The position numbers were made by a program, and so were the translations under genes. From Paramecium octaurelia (Eukaryota > Ciliophora > Oligohymenophorea > Peniculida > Parameciidae): a DNA stretch of 64,000 nt. Below the pieces are notes generated by a model. It was not told the origin of the DNA. It saw only the letters and a list, made by a program, of their open reading frames with translations, and searched no databases. Every line of letters begins with the position of its first letter. The stretch's first letter is position 1. Shown one piece after another: positions 12,350-23,873 of this stretch. Location of the stretch: the NCBI GenBank assembly GCA_905182995.1, contig CAJJDP010000025.1, positions 138,275 to 202,274 on the forward strand, in the 5' to 3' direction.

Positions 12350-12919
12350 ATGAGAAAAAAATAAACGCGCCCGTTATTTGTACCAAAACCAGAAAATGGG
12401 GATTTTCCTTTTGATATCAAAAACGCAAACACATAAGAAATAAAAGCCATAGACTTCAAAAGAATGTACAAAACTTTGCAAATGTTTTTAGAAAAATTAA
12501 TACCAGATCAGGTATAATAGATTGTTATCAAAAAGTCTCTCAATTAAAGAGTACAAACAAATATTGATGCCATTTTCAGAGTGTTCATTGAAAAAGACTT
12601 AAATCCTCCTCCTCCTCAAAAACTTGTTGGAAGAAGAAGTTCTCCTTATACATACTAGAAGCAAGAATTTTGGGAATTGGTAGAACACCTAAATTCTCTG
12701 GGATTTTCTTATCGCCAGTTATCAGAGAGATTATAAGTGCATTATGTTTAAATTTCAACTCATCATCGAGGCACTGTCGATTACGATGATGACGATTCTG
12801 AATATGAGTCAGAGTCCGTAAAGAAGGTAAGCAAAGAAGAGGATCATTCAGAATAAGTTATACCAAAATAATAACAACATGATGTATTTTATTCTGACGA
12901 TGAAAAAGGACAGAAATGA
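12350..12919 (+). CDS. Orphan acidic-tailed protein, 181 aa, paralog of the gene at 32512-33071
   Basis: Starts at the first ATG after an in-frame TGA. It has one intron of 24 nt at 12512-12535. That intron is a multiple of three and has no in-frame TGA, so it is invisible to ORF finding; it is revealed by alignment to the paralog, whose 23-nt intron lies at the same point (EKLIPDQ | SLNQ versus EKLIEEQ | PLQQ). Spliced length 546 nt, 181 aa. Shared features are an N-terminal (R/S)RKQTRPL stretch, FPFDIK, a central helical part with VQTNID, then a Pro-rich linker and QLSERLQ. The C-terminus is an Asp/Glu/Ser-rich acidic tail. Function unknown. Confidence 0.8.
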
Positions 12920-13080
12920 AATTCATAGATAATATTATGCTTTTTCCTTTATATTTAAAGGTTGTATTCTTATTATATTCCCATATTCTATACCTATTAC
13001 TTGGAAAATCTAATTTAAAGAGTAATAAAATAAAATATGAATTGTAAAATTATGGAATAATGAAATTCACAACATGGCTG

Positions 13081-14757
13081 TCACTTCTTCAACATTTTCC
13101 CTTTTACTTCTTCTCTTAGTTGATTCATTAAATGATCTTCTTCTTGATCTTCTAATTCTTCATCTTTACTGGGCAATTCATTAAAGATTTCATCATCATC
13201 TCGTAAAATAGAATAATCCTAAGAATTATTTGAATGTAAATGAGAGTTTTATTTTTTTGGCTTGATTCTAAAGTTCCTTTTTAAAAATTCCTAGTCATTC
13301 AACTCTAAGACAGAACTGATCATAGATTTATTCAACAATTCTTATTGTTACTTTAAATTAAGAATATACAATTACCAATTATGACAAGTTAAGCAATTTT
13401 TCTCTTATGGCATCAATTATTCCTTAAAATCCTTTATCTTTAGATTATGACAATTTTTTCAGGTTTTTTGTAATCCAATTCTTCAATTTATTTTATAGTA
13501 AACCAGATATTGTTGCTTTCTCTTCTACTTCTATAACCATTTTATCTTGATCTGTTTGTTCATTTCTTTATTTATTATTTTCTACCAAGAATTCCTTGTC
13601 CATATCACTGTAATCTTATTTTAACTGATTAAAATTGTTTTTTAAGTCTAGGTTTTCTTGCTTTAAGTTATTAATTTTCTTCTCATAATCCGAAATCGAT
13701 ATTAGTAGATGGGCATATGTTTGTTCTCTACCAATAAACTTCTAAACAATTTCATTAGCATCTGAGATGCCTGTAGATGCTTTGATTTTTTAATAGGCAA
13801 TTTCTAAATTTTGATATTGGTTTATTCCCATTTGCATTTTGCTTTTTAAGAAAGAATTTAAGAATTTGTGGACTAATAATAGTTTTCTCCATTTTTTTAA
13901 TGCCCCATCTCTAATGTCATTTGCAGCTACTTCTGCAATCTCTTATTGCCTTTTGATTCTATCATCTCTTTTTTATTCAACTTCCTATTTCTATTTTAAC
14001 TCATTTTTGAATCTATTAATATTGTTTTCTCTATTTTTATTTTATTGTTTGATTCCATCAGCTACCTCTTTCAAAGCCAACATTGTTTTTTAATGCAAAA
14101 CTTGAATTTATTAAGCCCTTATAATTACTAAGTTATATTTTACTTTAAGCTTGTGGATTAACAGGTTGACAATGCCTATTTAAGGTGTCTTTCATATTGA
14201 TTTGCTCTCAGTTAATAAGTAACTTAATCTTTTTTCATTCTTGTTAACATGTGTTCGAATATCTTTTTATCATAATTGCTTTGGCTTAATAATTTTTATT
14301 ATTCTTATAATTTCTATGAGTATTCATTTTCCTGTTTTGTTAAATCCTTTTATTTTAGATTATATTATTCGATTTAATAGCTCATTTGATCAATGTCCTT
14401 TCTCATCTTATCAATATCTTTGTCTTTGGTATTACCAGACATTTTCATATTATCACAACTTTTCTTTAGTTCTGTCAAATTGGCATGAACTTCTTGAGCT
14501 TCATCAATTTTCTATGAAAATATAAGTGGATGAGTACTTTTTGGTCTTCCAATTGTTTGGGATAGTAATCATTATCTTATCCCAAAACAGAAGACATACT
14601 ATTATATTTGATCATTTTGTCAACTGATTTCTTGACGGCCAAACTACGATATTAATCGAGATTGCTTCTTTTAGATCTGGTACGAGATTTATGTGAATAG
14701 AGTCTAATCTTATTATAAATTGGGAGTAATTACATCTGGAAGTTCCACTACGGACAT
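13081..14757 (-). CDS. Outer-arm dynein docking-type coiled-coil protein (ODAD/ODA family)
   Basis: Introns at 14709-14733, 14512-14537, 14118-14143 and 13351-13375 leave 1,575 nt, 524 aa. Coiled coil dominates residues ~60-450. Around residue 300 is the motif KASTGISDANEIVQKFI followed by further coil. The (A/S)TG(I/V)SDxxE(I/V)VxxF block is what I associate with ODAD3/CCDC151, ODAD1/CCDC114, CCDC63 and Chlamydomonas ODA1/ODA10, which hold outer dynein arms on ciliary doublets. The C-terminus is acidic. The large plus-strand ORFs at 13839-14093 and 14241-14525 are shadows. Which ODAD paralog it is cannot be settled by eye. Confidence 0.7.
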
Positions 14758-15097
14758 TATTGATAATAATAATAAATAAAATATATTGTATTGAGTAATT
14801 TATTAAAAGTTGTATAATTAATGAATGATTTTTTAATATGTTTTAGTATAGTTAGATGAGTTGAGTAACATTCTCTTAAAATGGAATGGATAAATTCATG
14901 CATTGAAAGTATTGTTTTATAATTATATAGAATTATTTAATTACATCAATCATGAAGTATAGGCTTGTCTTACAAATAGTTCACATTTAGAACCTGCTCT
15001 TAGTAGATTTGAATGTGTTGTACAAATTAAGCAAGTTCTGAATCTATTTCAAAAGTCTTTAAGTAATTCAACATTTCATGTTATATCTTTTTTATTA
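14758..15097. other. Intergenic
   Basis: AT-rich. It holds the upstream region of the docking protein and the 3' flank of the gene at 15098. No gene supported. Confidence 0.5.
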
Positions 15098-15735
15098 TCA
15101 ATATTGTACAGAATCCTCGATTTGATGATTACTTCCATTGTACTCCTCCAATCCTCTATTTTCTCTAGGAATTAGTTTGTGTTCTTCAACGTCATCAATA
15201 ATAGAAACCATTTCAATTTTTATCTAAATTTACTACATTGTGTACCTTTCCATTGTAGGCCACGCATTCGTAACAGGAAACGATTCCATTCCCTTTGGTC
15301 AGATAAACACTGAAGGGGGCTTGAATTTATGGAATACTTTTAAATGAGGTGAGGGGAGTTTCAGAGGTCTTCTGAATTTGGATTATTTGACTATCGATTA
15401 TTTCTTATTCTTTTGATTGGCCATTGTTATAGAAATCGATACAAATTAAAATTTAAACATTTTCTACATTCTTACTTAATTCTATTCTTTGTTGATCTTG
15501 GAAATCTTGGATCTTAAAACCATTCATTTTGGTTTAGTCTGAATTTTATTGGTTGTTGTTCATAGGAATTACATCAAACATTATTTCATTTTCTATCACT
15601 TAAAATAGCTGATCTTTATGTAAACATAAACACTATACTTTTCTCAATTGGTTATTGTGGAATACTGATTTGAGATCCTGGAAAATTGACGGAGAATAAA
15701 GTTCTTGCTATTCTCAAAGGCATTTTTGTAATCAT
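15098..15735 (-). CDS. Hypothetical protein, 196 aa
   Basis: Introns at 15614-15638 and 15224-15245 leave 591 nt, 196 aa. ATG at 15733-15735; a second ATG four codons on could also serve. The middle is polar and Gln/Asn-rich. A short region near residue 130 (APFSVYLTKGNGIVSCYECV) has two cysteines three apart. The C-terminus is acidic and charged. No signal peptide or membrane helix, and I do not recognise a domain. Its start is only 51 bp from the divergent gene at 15787. Confidence 0.7.
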
Positions 15736-15786
15736 TGAGGTTTTTGTGTATTTAATAAGAAATTATAATTAAAATTAGGATTAAAA
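15736..15786. promoter_or_regulatory. Very short bidirectional promoter (51 bp)
   Basis: The two initiation codons at 15735 (minus) and 15787 (plus) face away from each other with 51 AT-rich bases between. Both 5' UTRs and both core promoters must fit in, or overlap, this space. Confidence 0.5.
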
Positions 15787-16518
15787 ATGGGGGCAACTGT
15801 TTGTAAATAGAGGCAAGATAACTATGGTCAAGAGGTCATTTAGGATCAGAATGATGTTTAAATCAACAATATCACTTTTGCCAAAGAACAATCCTCTAAA
15901 TTAGATCGTTCAAGTCTTAAACACCCCAGTTTAAAGAAGAAAATTATTACTCAGATTTTAGAGAAACTTCCAGATGACCCTATAAGTATGATCACTCCCC
16001 TTCATTATTCCTAGATCTAAGCAACAATTAATCGAGTATTTTCTAAGAAGAAAAATAGGAACCTACTACTCCTGCACTTCCAACTTAGTAAAATAATGCT
16101 TTTAAAACCTAGTGATGTCGTCAATTAGAATGGAGAAAAACAACATTTCCAGAATATTTAATTGATAATGAAAGAGGTTGTACAATCAATAAAGATGAAC
16201 TCAACATAGAAACTAGTCTCCTCTTAATAGGAAGAAGTGCTTTAATGTATACATTAATTCCTAAATTTAGATTAGAGTTCAAAGAATAGACTTCGCAATA
16301 TTCGAGATCCTGTAAAGTTGACAATAGATAAAAATTACTAAACATGAATTTAGTTGAAGATAATGTAATTGCTAATTTCCTAATCAAAGTTCGATGATTA
16401 TATATACTACGATTGGAAGAATTCAAACTTGCAATTAATTAGTGTTAATGATTAAAATTTATTGAAGAAATTAAGTTCAGCTAAACCTATGTCTAAATAA
16501 GCCAAAAAAAATGGTTGA
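15787..16518 (+). CDS. Probable N-myristoylated hypothetical protein
   Basis: Introns at 15986-16014, 16088-16112, 16247-16275 and 16365-16389 leave 624 nt, 207 aa. The N-terminus MGATVCK is a good N-myristoylation site with a Cys that could be palmitoylated, so attachment to a membrane is likely. The rest is helical and polar (NIQLIMKEVVQSI, NLVEDNFDDYIYYDW). No domain recognised. An alternative last intron (gtg..aag from about 16441) would bypass this stop and carry the frame into the open stretch after 16518, so the C-terminus is the least certain part. Confidence 0.55.
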
Positions 16519-17088
16519 TCCTCATAGAATCCATTAAAATATTAACTGAATCATAAAATAACAATTTCAATTATATCTTATTGTAATTTAAATCTGTCAA
16601 AACAATCCCCAATCATAAACATCAAAATTCAAGGATTCTAATCCCCATATGGTACTATTGTATTCATCAAATTAGGTCCAATTTGAAATCTTAAAATTGT
16701 TTACTCCTATTAATAACCTCAATAAAATAGAAGAATTAATAATTCAATTTTTAATAGAATTTCTTATCGATCCATCATCCTGAAATAGTAAAAATATCTT
16801 AAACATTCTTAGTAATTTAGTAGTATCTCATTTATTTTCCCCCAAAATATTTCATATGTAATTATTTATATTATTCGTAATTAAATGTTGCCCCTCAGTT
16901 TTGCTCTAAAAAATTGAATTGATTTCTAATATATTTCATATTATCATTTTAAAAGATTATGTTACTATTTTGTAAAGTTAATTAGAAAAAGCGATTTATT
17001 GATAAATGACTCTGAAAGGAGTAAAATAAACATTTAATTATAAATTATCTTATATTTAAGGATCACTTAGTTTAATATAATTATTCAG
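16519..17088. other. Unresolved open frames, perhaps the 3' part of the preceding gene
   Basis: The plus strand has protein-like reading in alternating frames (for example EELIIQFLIEFLIDPSS near 16740 and SVLLQKIELISNIFHIII near 16900, ending TGA at 17000-17002). One TGA near 16783 breaks the best frame. I could not find an intron set that joins them. Possibly HEAT-like helical repeats of the upstream gene, or a separate short or decaying gene. Confidence 0.4.
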
Positions 17089-18771
17089 ATGAATAAATAT
17101 TGCACGCGATTTAAAGATCCAGTATTAGAAAAATAATATATAAACCATAAAGTCAAGGTGATTTAGTTTCCGATTTTAACTTACTTGTCATTTGGGGGTA
17201 CCATTTTATTATTTGCAAATTCAATTGCCAACTTGATAAACAATGATTACAAAAATGCATTGATTAAAGGTGCAGTCATGACATATTTATTGCTGTAGTA
17301 TCTGGTTTTGAGAAGAAATGAATCATTCAGAATGAATTATTGTAATTTGGCACTTATGATGACTAATTTTGCAGCATTAACCTTCGAGATTTCAATATAC
17401 CCACTCTACGATTATTATGATGGCTATTTACTTGGATCTAATTAGATGCTTGTACATACAATTTGTATGTTCGCATGCAATCTAGAATTGGGCATCTTTA
17501 GTAATATTGCTTTAACAATAGTAAGAATAATATTAGTAATTGAAAACTCAGACAATCTTACTGTATAATAATATTTTTATTCAATAATTATGTCATTGAG
17601 TTTCATGGTGATTTAATATTAATTAGAAAAACAGTATAGACAATCCTTCTATTTGTAATTCAAGGACAATAGTTGGGGTATTAATAATATATTTATAATA
17701 GAAATTTTGATTCCTTTGCTTTTGAAGAAACCCTTTTTCATCTTCACTTTTAATAAAAATACTAACATGTATCAAACTATAATGAGTGCTTAAACGGAAT
17801 TCTTCAACTCCGAAAAGCCCCTTACTACTTTCTTATTTAAATCCAAAGTAAAATAACAGACGCTTGAAAAGTATTTAATAAGAAAAACTCATATCAATGC
17901 AGGCAGGTAACAATCGCCTTGTTTATTTAATCATCAATTGGTAATAGAATATCAGACGAAGAAATTATAAGCTTCACTCGTATGTTGTAGATTTGAACAG
18001 TTGATTTATGCAATTATTATCGATTCTGAAGATCCACTCTTAAATCAAACCAATATAAAATTGCATTAGTCTCTATAGCACTTTAGAAACATTCTGAATA
18101 CTTAACTGATGCAAATCAATAAAGTGTTGGGTCTTTACTTACAAGAAACCTTTAGTCCTTTGTTGAGGGATCTTAGAATATCTTTATTTGAAGTATATTA
18201 CAAATAATTATCGAATCAAAAATTGTAATTAGTAAAAATGAAGAAGTTGTTACTCAAGTGCACCAAAATATTTGAGACTCCATATACAAAAATAAAAATT
18301 GATTGTGGGGAAGATATTCGATTTGCAACCATAAAATCTACTTTAATTATTTTTATATTTGAAATTTTTAAGCAAGTGGAAAAGAATCAACCAGTCTACA
18401 TATTTGTAAATCAAAAAAGCACAACGACATTGTTAATCTATGGTTTAAAGTAATTGCCAAAAACTGATCAATTTTAGAAATGTTTGTAAACTCTAATTGA
18501 CAAAAGTAACATTACAGCTTAATGTAAATATTATTAAATAATTAAGATTTTTCTTTTGAATTTTTAAAATCTCCCTCTTCTCATTTTCATTTTGAGAATC
18601 ACAATAAGTATTAATAATTAATTTGATTATTTTTTAACTTTGATTTATATTTGCATAATATATGTGTTTATTAAATGCTATTGCGATTAAAGATAAATGC
18701 ATCGTTCTAATCAGATGTTTAACTCAAAGAAAAGTGAGATCAATGTTTATGAAAATTCAGCTACTTTTTGA
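17089..18771 (+). CDS. Polytopic membrane protein, ciliate orphan, 560 aa
   Basis: One uninterrupted ciliate-code frame of 1,683 nt with no intron. Residues ~25-200 contain about six hydrophobic helices (for example ILLFANSIANLI, LVHTICMFACNLELGIF, FIIEILIPLLL). Residues ~210-480 are soluble and mixed, and two further hydrophobic stretches follow near 500-540 before a short polar tail. The layout, an N-terminal membrane block followed by a cytosolic domain, resembles ciliate sensor-type membrane proteins, but I see no HAMP, histidine-kinase, cyclase or channel signature. The ORF at 18238-18453 is an in-frame piece of it. Function unknown. Confidence 0.8.
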
Positions 18772-18824
18772 ACGAATAATCTTATTTATATTGACGAATA
18801 ATAATTTTAAATAAAATATTAAAT

Positions 18825-19309
18825 ATGCAATATTCAAACACTTACGAGTCAGTTGTCAAGACTTAAGTAATCAGTGGATAAGACCAAAAACCTTTAAATT
18901 TGGGATTGACTGATGTGGAAGGAGCCAAGGTTAATTTGTTAATTATGAAAATAGGCTGTAGCAAGAAGATTGTTTGATACATATGATAGAGATAGAAATG
19001 GATAAATTGATAATGTTGAAGTTGTTCCTATGATTGTGGATGTTTACAAATCATTCAATCGTATTTTCTCACCTGCTAGAGGAGATATTGATTCGTTTTA
19101 CAAGTTGAAAATAGTTGATATATTTATATAGAGTTTTGGATAGAAACCAAGATGGCAAGATAACCTACTAAGATCTTGAGGATCTATGTATCAGATACTT
19201 AACTAACTAAACACCAACTAATTTAAGAGCTTCTGAAGCCCCTCGTTAGAGTGGTCTCCAATAAACATCATAAACAGTCACTTCACAATACAGAAGATCC
19301 CAATATTGA
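18825..19309 (+). CDS. EF-hand calcium-binding protein
   Basis: Introns at 18930-18954 and 19104-19131 leave 432 nt, 143 aa. Two canonical 12-residue EF loops are visible: DRDRNGQIDNVE at residues 46-57 and DRNQDGKITYQD at 88-99. The second ends in Asp rather than Glu at the last liganding position, which usually shifts affinity toward Mg2+. A Ser/Thr/Gln-rich tail follows. It is smaller than calmodulin (one EF pair rather than two). Only 53 bp separate its start from the stop of the membrane protein upstream. Likely a calcium sensor; the partner is unknown. Confidence 0.85.
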
Positions 19310-19356
19310 TTGTGATTAGTATATAAAACGAATTGCCAAAAAATTAATATTCATTT

Positions 19357-21346
19357 TCATTACTATTTGCTTGTAATACTGCCGAATACTAATTGAATTT
19401 GAGGTTCATCTTGAATTTCGACTCTGTCGGTGTTGTTTCTCATAAATAGTTGTGATGATTAGAAATTCTAACAGACCATTTCAAATTAATTTGAGTGTAT
19501 CCTAGAGAATAATCTCTTAATATCATCATCCATAAATTATAGAATGGCCTCATCTGTTGCAGTGAGATTCTATTTAGTAATTACTCTTGAGTAGGCTTCA
19601 TAAGCATCATCTAATCTGAGCACATCTGGTTTTTCATTTTCCAAGATAAACTTATATTCTTGCTTTTGCTCTAGTTCCTTAATTTTATTTTCAAAATTTT
19701 CATCGAACATATCATAGGGTATCATAGGTTTTGGAATATAATTAAATAGAGCTAATTGGTCTTTGTTGAGTAAGATATGTTTCAACTTATCTAGTTCATT
19801 GAATTTCGTAATCAATTAACAAATATCTAACTTATTTATTATTTTATTCATAGCATATTTTAATTGTCTTTATTTATCCTTCTTACAACCAAATTAGAAT
19901 TTAATATTATCAAGTAAAGTAAAATTTAAAGAACACTTTTTCCTCCTTAAGAAATTCTTGATTTCTCTTTAAGTTTTCGAGAATTCGACAAAAGGATTCC
20001 TTACTAGGGTATTATCTGATCTTAAAACTTCATCTTGAAAATCTTTCCCATCGCTTTTATTGAGTTGCCCTCCAACTGGAACTGATTTGGCGACTGACAA
20101 TATATCAAAGTCAAGGGAATCCTTGCTTTCAAACCTAAAGATCTTATTAGCCATAGCCAAATTCATGGAGGAGAACAATATGGGATAAAATATGCAATTT
20201 ATGAACAGAATTGTAATCTACCATAAGCCTCCAACTTGTCCCAGTACAGTATACAGTTTTAAATAGCTTCTCTCATATTGGTTTCTTCTTTATTCCAAGA
20301 AGATAGAGTTTTGAACCAAGTACTGATTATTATACTGTGAACTATCTTCCTTTATAGTGGATTACGATAAGGCAGTGTCCAATACATAATTTGTCTTAAT
20401 TATACCATAATCAGTGTTGGTTTCGGTTACTTTGATGGTTGAATGAATGGATTTAGAATTGGTTAGTGAAAATTGAGTATACTAAACAGAAATTGCATCC
20501 TGATAAGGTTTAGATGGGGAATGCATTTGGATTAATGTATCACTTAAGTACAATACCTAGAGAAGCATTAAATACTATCATACATAGAATCCTGCCTGCA
20601 TTTTACTATTGATTTCCTCTAGAGGTGCGCAGCCTTAATAAGTAGTAGAATTTTTGCAGATACTTAAGGTTACTGTCAAAAATTAAAATCGATCCTCTTG
20701 ACTAAATCCTTACAGTTACTTTAAATGCATTATCATAAACATACCATTGCCATTTAATCCCACTATTTGATCTCAGGACAATACATGTATTCAAGTTTAA
20801 ACTTTTGAAAATAATCTTGTTGGTACTACTCTCTAAAATGCTAATCCATTTGGCAAGGCTCGAGAGGGATGGTTGAACAACTAGATCATAAATTTATGCA
20901 TTTTACTTGTAATTAATTTAGGCTACTCCTTCTTAATTCAAAGAGCGAATTCTTACACAATTTTAAACAGCTAAGGTAAAATATTTGTTTAAAGTTTGCA
21001 AAGACATTAATTCTGGATTAGTGATTGTCAAGGCAAACGTAAAGTTATTCTTGCTTAAATACAAAGGCTTTTATATAACAAGAATTCATACTGAAGTATT
21101 GGAGGGTTGATATTCAGAAAAAACTACTCTGGGACTGTATCTATTTGCTAAATTCAATATTTCATAAACAATGTAATATAAATAAGCACAGCACAACATT
21201 ATAGTAAGAATTTAACCTAATGGTGTGGAGAACTTTTATCTCTTCAAAATCCTGAATTAAGGGAGGATTCCAAAAAAATCAGCCCTTTCGATTAATTATG
21301 AGATAAGTTGCTTGGAGCACGTTTATGGCTTTTGATATTTAAGCAT
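19357..21346 (-). CDS. Ciliate-type two-TM protein with cysteine-bearing extracellular domain
   Basis: Introns at 21068-21091, 20881-20906, 20719-20744 and 20557-20583 leave 1,887 nt, 628 aa. A short cytosolic N-terminus (ADFFGILPQFRILKR) leads to membrane helix 1 (ILTIMLCCAYLYYIVYEIL, residues ~45-63). The next ~260 residues hold conserved pairs of cysteines (NCSTIPLEPC, CKNSTTYQGCAPLEEIN). Helix 2 follows LGQVGGLW and is about 25 residues. The C-terminal ~200 residues are charged and cytosolic, with RLDDAYEAY near the end. This arrangement is common in Paramecium and Tetrahymena genomes as an unnamed membrane family. I infer a surface location; activity is unknown. Confidence 0.8.
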
Positions 21347-21747
21347 TTATTTGATAATATCTATATTATTGGAAAAATAAATTGTTATTTATCTACATAA
21401 ATTGTTTCAGCAGGTAGAAGCAAGATCTCACAATTTAGGAGAAATAAATTGGTCTCTGAATGAGAGTATGAACTTAGTATCAAGATTATAGGAATAAACT
21501 AATTTCACAAAAAAAGGCAAGCATTTTTGATGATTTTAATGATTATTATTAAATAGAACTTAGAACTATTGAGATAACTTTTTTTAATTTTATCATCCTT
21601 AAAAAAAGCGATTTGATTTTGAAGCAGTGCATATGAATAATTAAATAAATTTGTAATTGCGAAATCATAAATTAGCATCTAATGTGAACATAAAATTATT
21701 GAAATATAAAACAAGAATTCGTTTTTGAGAAATTAAATAATTAAATA
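21347..21747. other. Intergenic, possible coding remnant
   Basis: Upstream region of two divergent genes. A stretch at about 21405-21515 reads VEARSHNLGEINWSLNESM on the plus strand, protein-like but with no credible start or end. I treat it as a remnant or chance. Confidence 0.4.
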
Positions 21748-22831
21748 ATGAAATCAACATTGACTGTGCTCTTAGTTGTTTTAGTGTCTGTCTAGGGTTT
21801 CTAGATTGATATGTTCAACAAACATCATATCCCCAACAGAAACATCATGGAAATTATGATGTAAATCGAATCCAAACTTGCCTCAGGAGGTCCATTCGAC
21901 ACAATCAACACAATGTTGTAAGACTTCAGAACTTCAGTCACATCAGAATAAATTGCTCATGACGACTTGTATGCCAGATAAAAGAATGAATGCGATTCAG
22001 AAACAGCTTTCAGAAAGGGATAAATTCAAGATGCCAGCAAAATCTTGAGTGCTTCAACCAACCAATTGAACTTGTGCTCATTCTAAAGATAAAAGGCAAA
22101 GGCTGAATTCGGTATGACAGAAGACCAACTCACCATGAACTAATAACACTTGTCATTGATCCAAGAAGTCAGAAAGACAGAATAAGAGAACTTCAACAAG
22201 ATGGCCGTCATCTTCTAAGATGCATTAAGAGTCATCGATGAATCAGTTTATTTGGCCAAGAAATTCAGCGTTGGTGATGCCAGCTTGATCGAATTAGCTG
22301 ATGCCACAGGTCAAATGATGTAACACTCAGTCAGTTTGAAGAGAACTGGATCATATGCTGCAGTTTTGGCTTCATTGGCCAGAATCTCTTTGGCTGAATA
22401 AGTTAGCTCAGCTGATGTTGAGAGATTGATCCAATTATTGTAAACCTTGAGGTAATCCATCCATCAATATATTTAGAAACAACATCGAAGATGCCTACAA
22501 TCAATTCACCGCTGAAAACAATTAAGCCATCGTCTTGTACAACAATTAAAAGGAAAGAATTGATAAGAACATTGCCAGATTAGAGAAATCCAAGACCAGA
22601 CTTGAAGATTAAATCACCGATTTGAATGGATGTGTTGCCACCTAAACTGCCATCTCATAAGCTGCTAGCAATAAGAAGTAAAGAAATCAAAAATTGTTGG
22701 ATGATGCCACTGCTCTTTGCACTACCTTCAACAGTGAATACGATAATGCCTCAGCTGCTAGAAGATAAGAATTAGTTCTCTTATCTGAAGTCGAAAGATT
22801 AGTCGAGAAAAGATAAAATGAAATCAAATGA
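21748..22831 (+). CDS. Trichocyst matrix protein
   Basis: One intron at 22452-22476; 1,059 nt, 352 aa. Residues 1-17 are a signal peptide ending near VQGF. The mature part is alpha-helical with the heptad-like pattern and Cys placement of Paramecium TMPs (ITDLNGC, QLNLCSF, EKRQNEI at the end). These proteins are cut from proproteins and crystallise inside secretory trichocysts, expanding on exocytosis. Codon use is strikingly biased (GCC, ATC, TTG, AGA, AAG) compared with neighbours, as expected of a highly expressed gene, and the local GC is clearly higher. Which TMP family (T1, T2, T4 and so on) cannot be fixed by eye. Confidence 0.92.
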
Positions 22832-23242
22832 TGAATAATTATCATCAATAATAATCATTAATCATAACTCATTATATTATACATTGGAGGTTGACTCATC
22901 GATGGAGTGTGCTTTTGAGATGTTCTTTCATTTAAGTATTCTCTGATTTATTAATATATATTTCTCTTGAAGAGTCCTTAGAATTGATAGATAATTCTTT
23001 GTGTTATCCAAAAGATTAAAATACATAATTACTATTTTGATAAATTATTATAGATATTTTCGATAGAATGAAGATTGCTAGTTGTTTGCAAATATTATTA
23101 CACAAGTTTGATTTAATAATACTTATATTATTTATAAAATCATTTAATTTTAGAATCTATATCTTAATTTAATAAAAAGTTTAAATCTTTTCATCCTTTA
23201 TAATTGCAAATATCCATAAATAAAGTGTATAATTAAATTAAT
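22832..23242. other. Intergenic
   Basis: 3' flank of the trichocyst gene and promoter of the Rab gene. Nothing else seen. Confidence 0.6.
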
Positions 23243-23873
23243 ATGTAAGCTGAAAAAGAAATTGTTTTCAAATTACTACTCGTCGGGAACTCCCCTGTTG
23301 GGAAGTCATCCTTACTTATCAAATATTGCGATGATAGATTTATAGACACCTTTCTCCCAACTATTGGAGTAGATTTTAAGTTAAAGTAATTAGAATTTAA
23401 CGGTAAAGCCATAAAGTTATAGGTATATATGCTATCTTAAATTATATTTGGGACACTGCAGGATAAGAGAGATTCATGACCATAATCTCATCTTATTACA
23501 AAGGAGCTCACGGAATTTTTCTTGTTTATGATGTTACCAATAAGCAAAGCTTTGAAGAATTAGCAAAGTGGAATGAATGTAAATTACTTTATCCAATTAT
23601 GATAGAACTTAAACATCACACAAAACCAGATTTGGTTAGAATTTTGATTGGGAATAAATCTGATTTGAATGGAGTCAGAGAAGTCACTCCAGAAGAAGGT
23701 TAATAATTTGCAGATACTTTGGGTTTGTAATATATAGGTATACTTCCAAAATTTAAATAGAAACATCCGCAAAGGAAGGATTTAATGTTGAGCACGCTTT
23801 TCAAACTATGTTGGCTGAAGTCTATGCTCGTCATGAAAAATAGGAAAAAGAGGAAGAAGCCTAAAAACAATGA
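23243..23873 (+). CDS. Rab-like small GTPase with a non-canonical intron end
   Basis: To read the protein, two 23-nt segments must be removed: 23423-23445 and 23738-23760. This gives 585 nt, 194 aa. G1 is GNSPVGKSS (residues 15-23), G3 WDTAGQERF, G4 GNKSD, G5 ETSAK, all intact. The first segment begins GT but ends AT, not AG. The paralog at 33621-34245 has a 23-nt GT..AG intron at exactly this codon. If it is retained, translation stops shortly after. The C-terminus (EEEAQKQ) lacks the Cys needed for prenylation, so membrane attachment would be atypical. An insertion precedes G4 (ELKHHTKPDLVR) compared with ordinary Rabs. Confidence 0.8.

Noticed and set aside
13839-14525. Two sizeable plus-strand ORFs
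   Set aside because: They are antisense shadows of the coiled-coil docking protein, with hydrophobic low-complexity composition typical of reversed coil sequence.
16113-16115. Apparent in-frame TGA inside a coding stretch, possible recoding
   Set aside because: It disappears when 25-nt and 29-nt introns (16088-16112, 16247-16275) are removed; the spliced length is an exact multiple of three.
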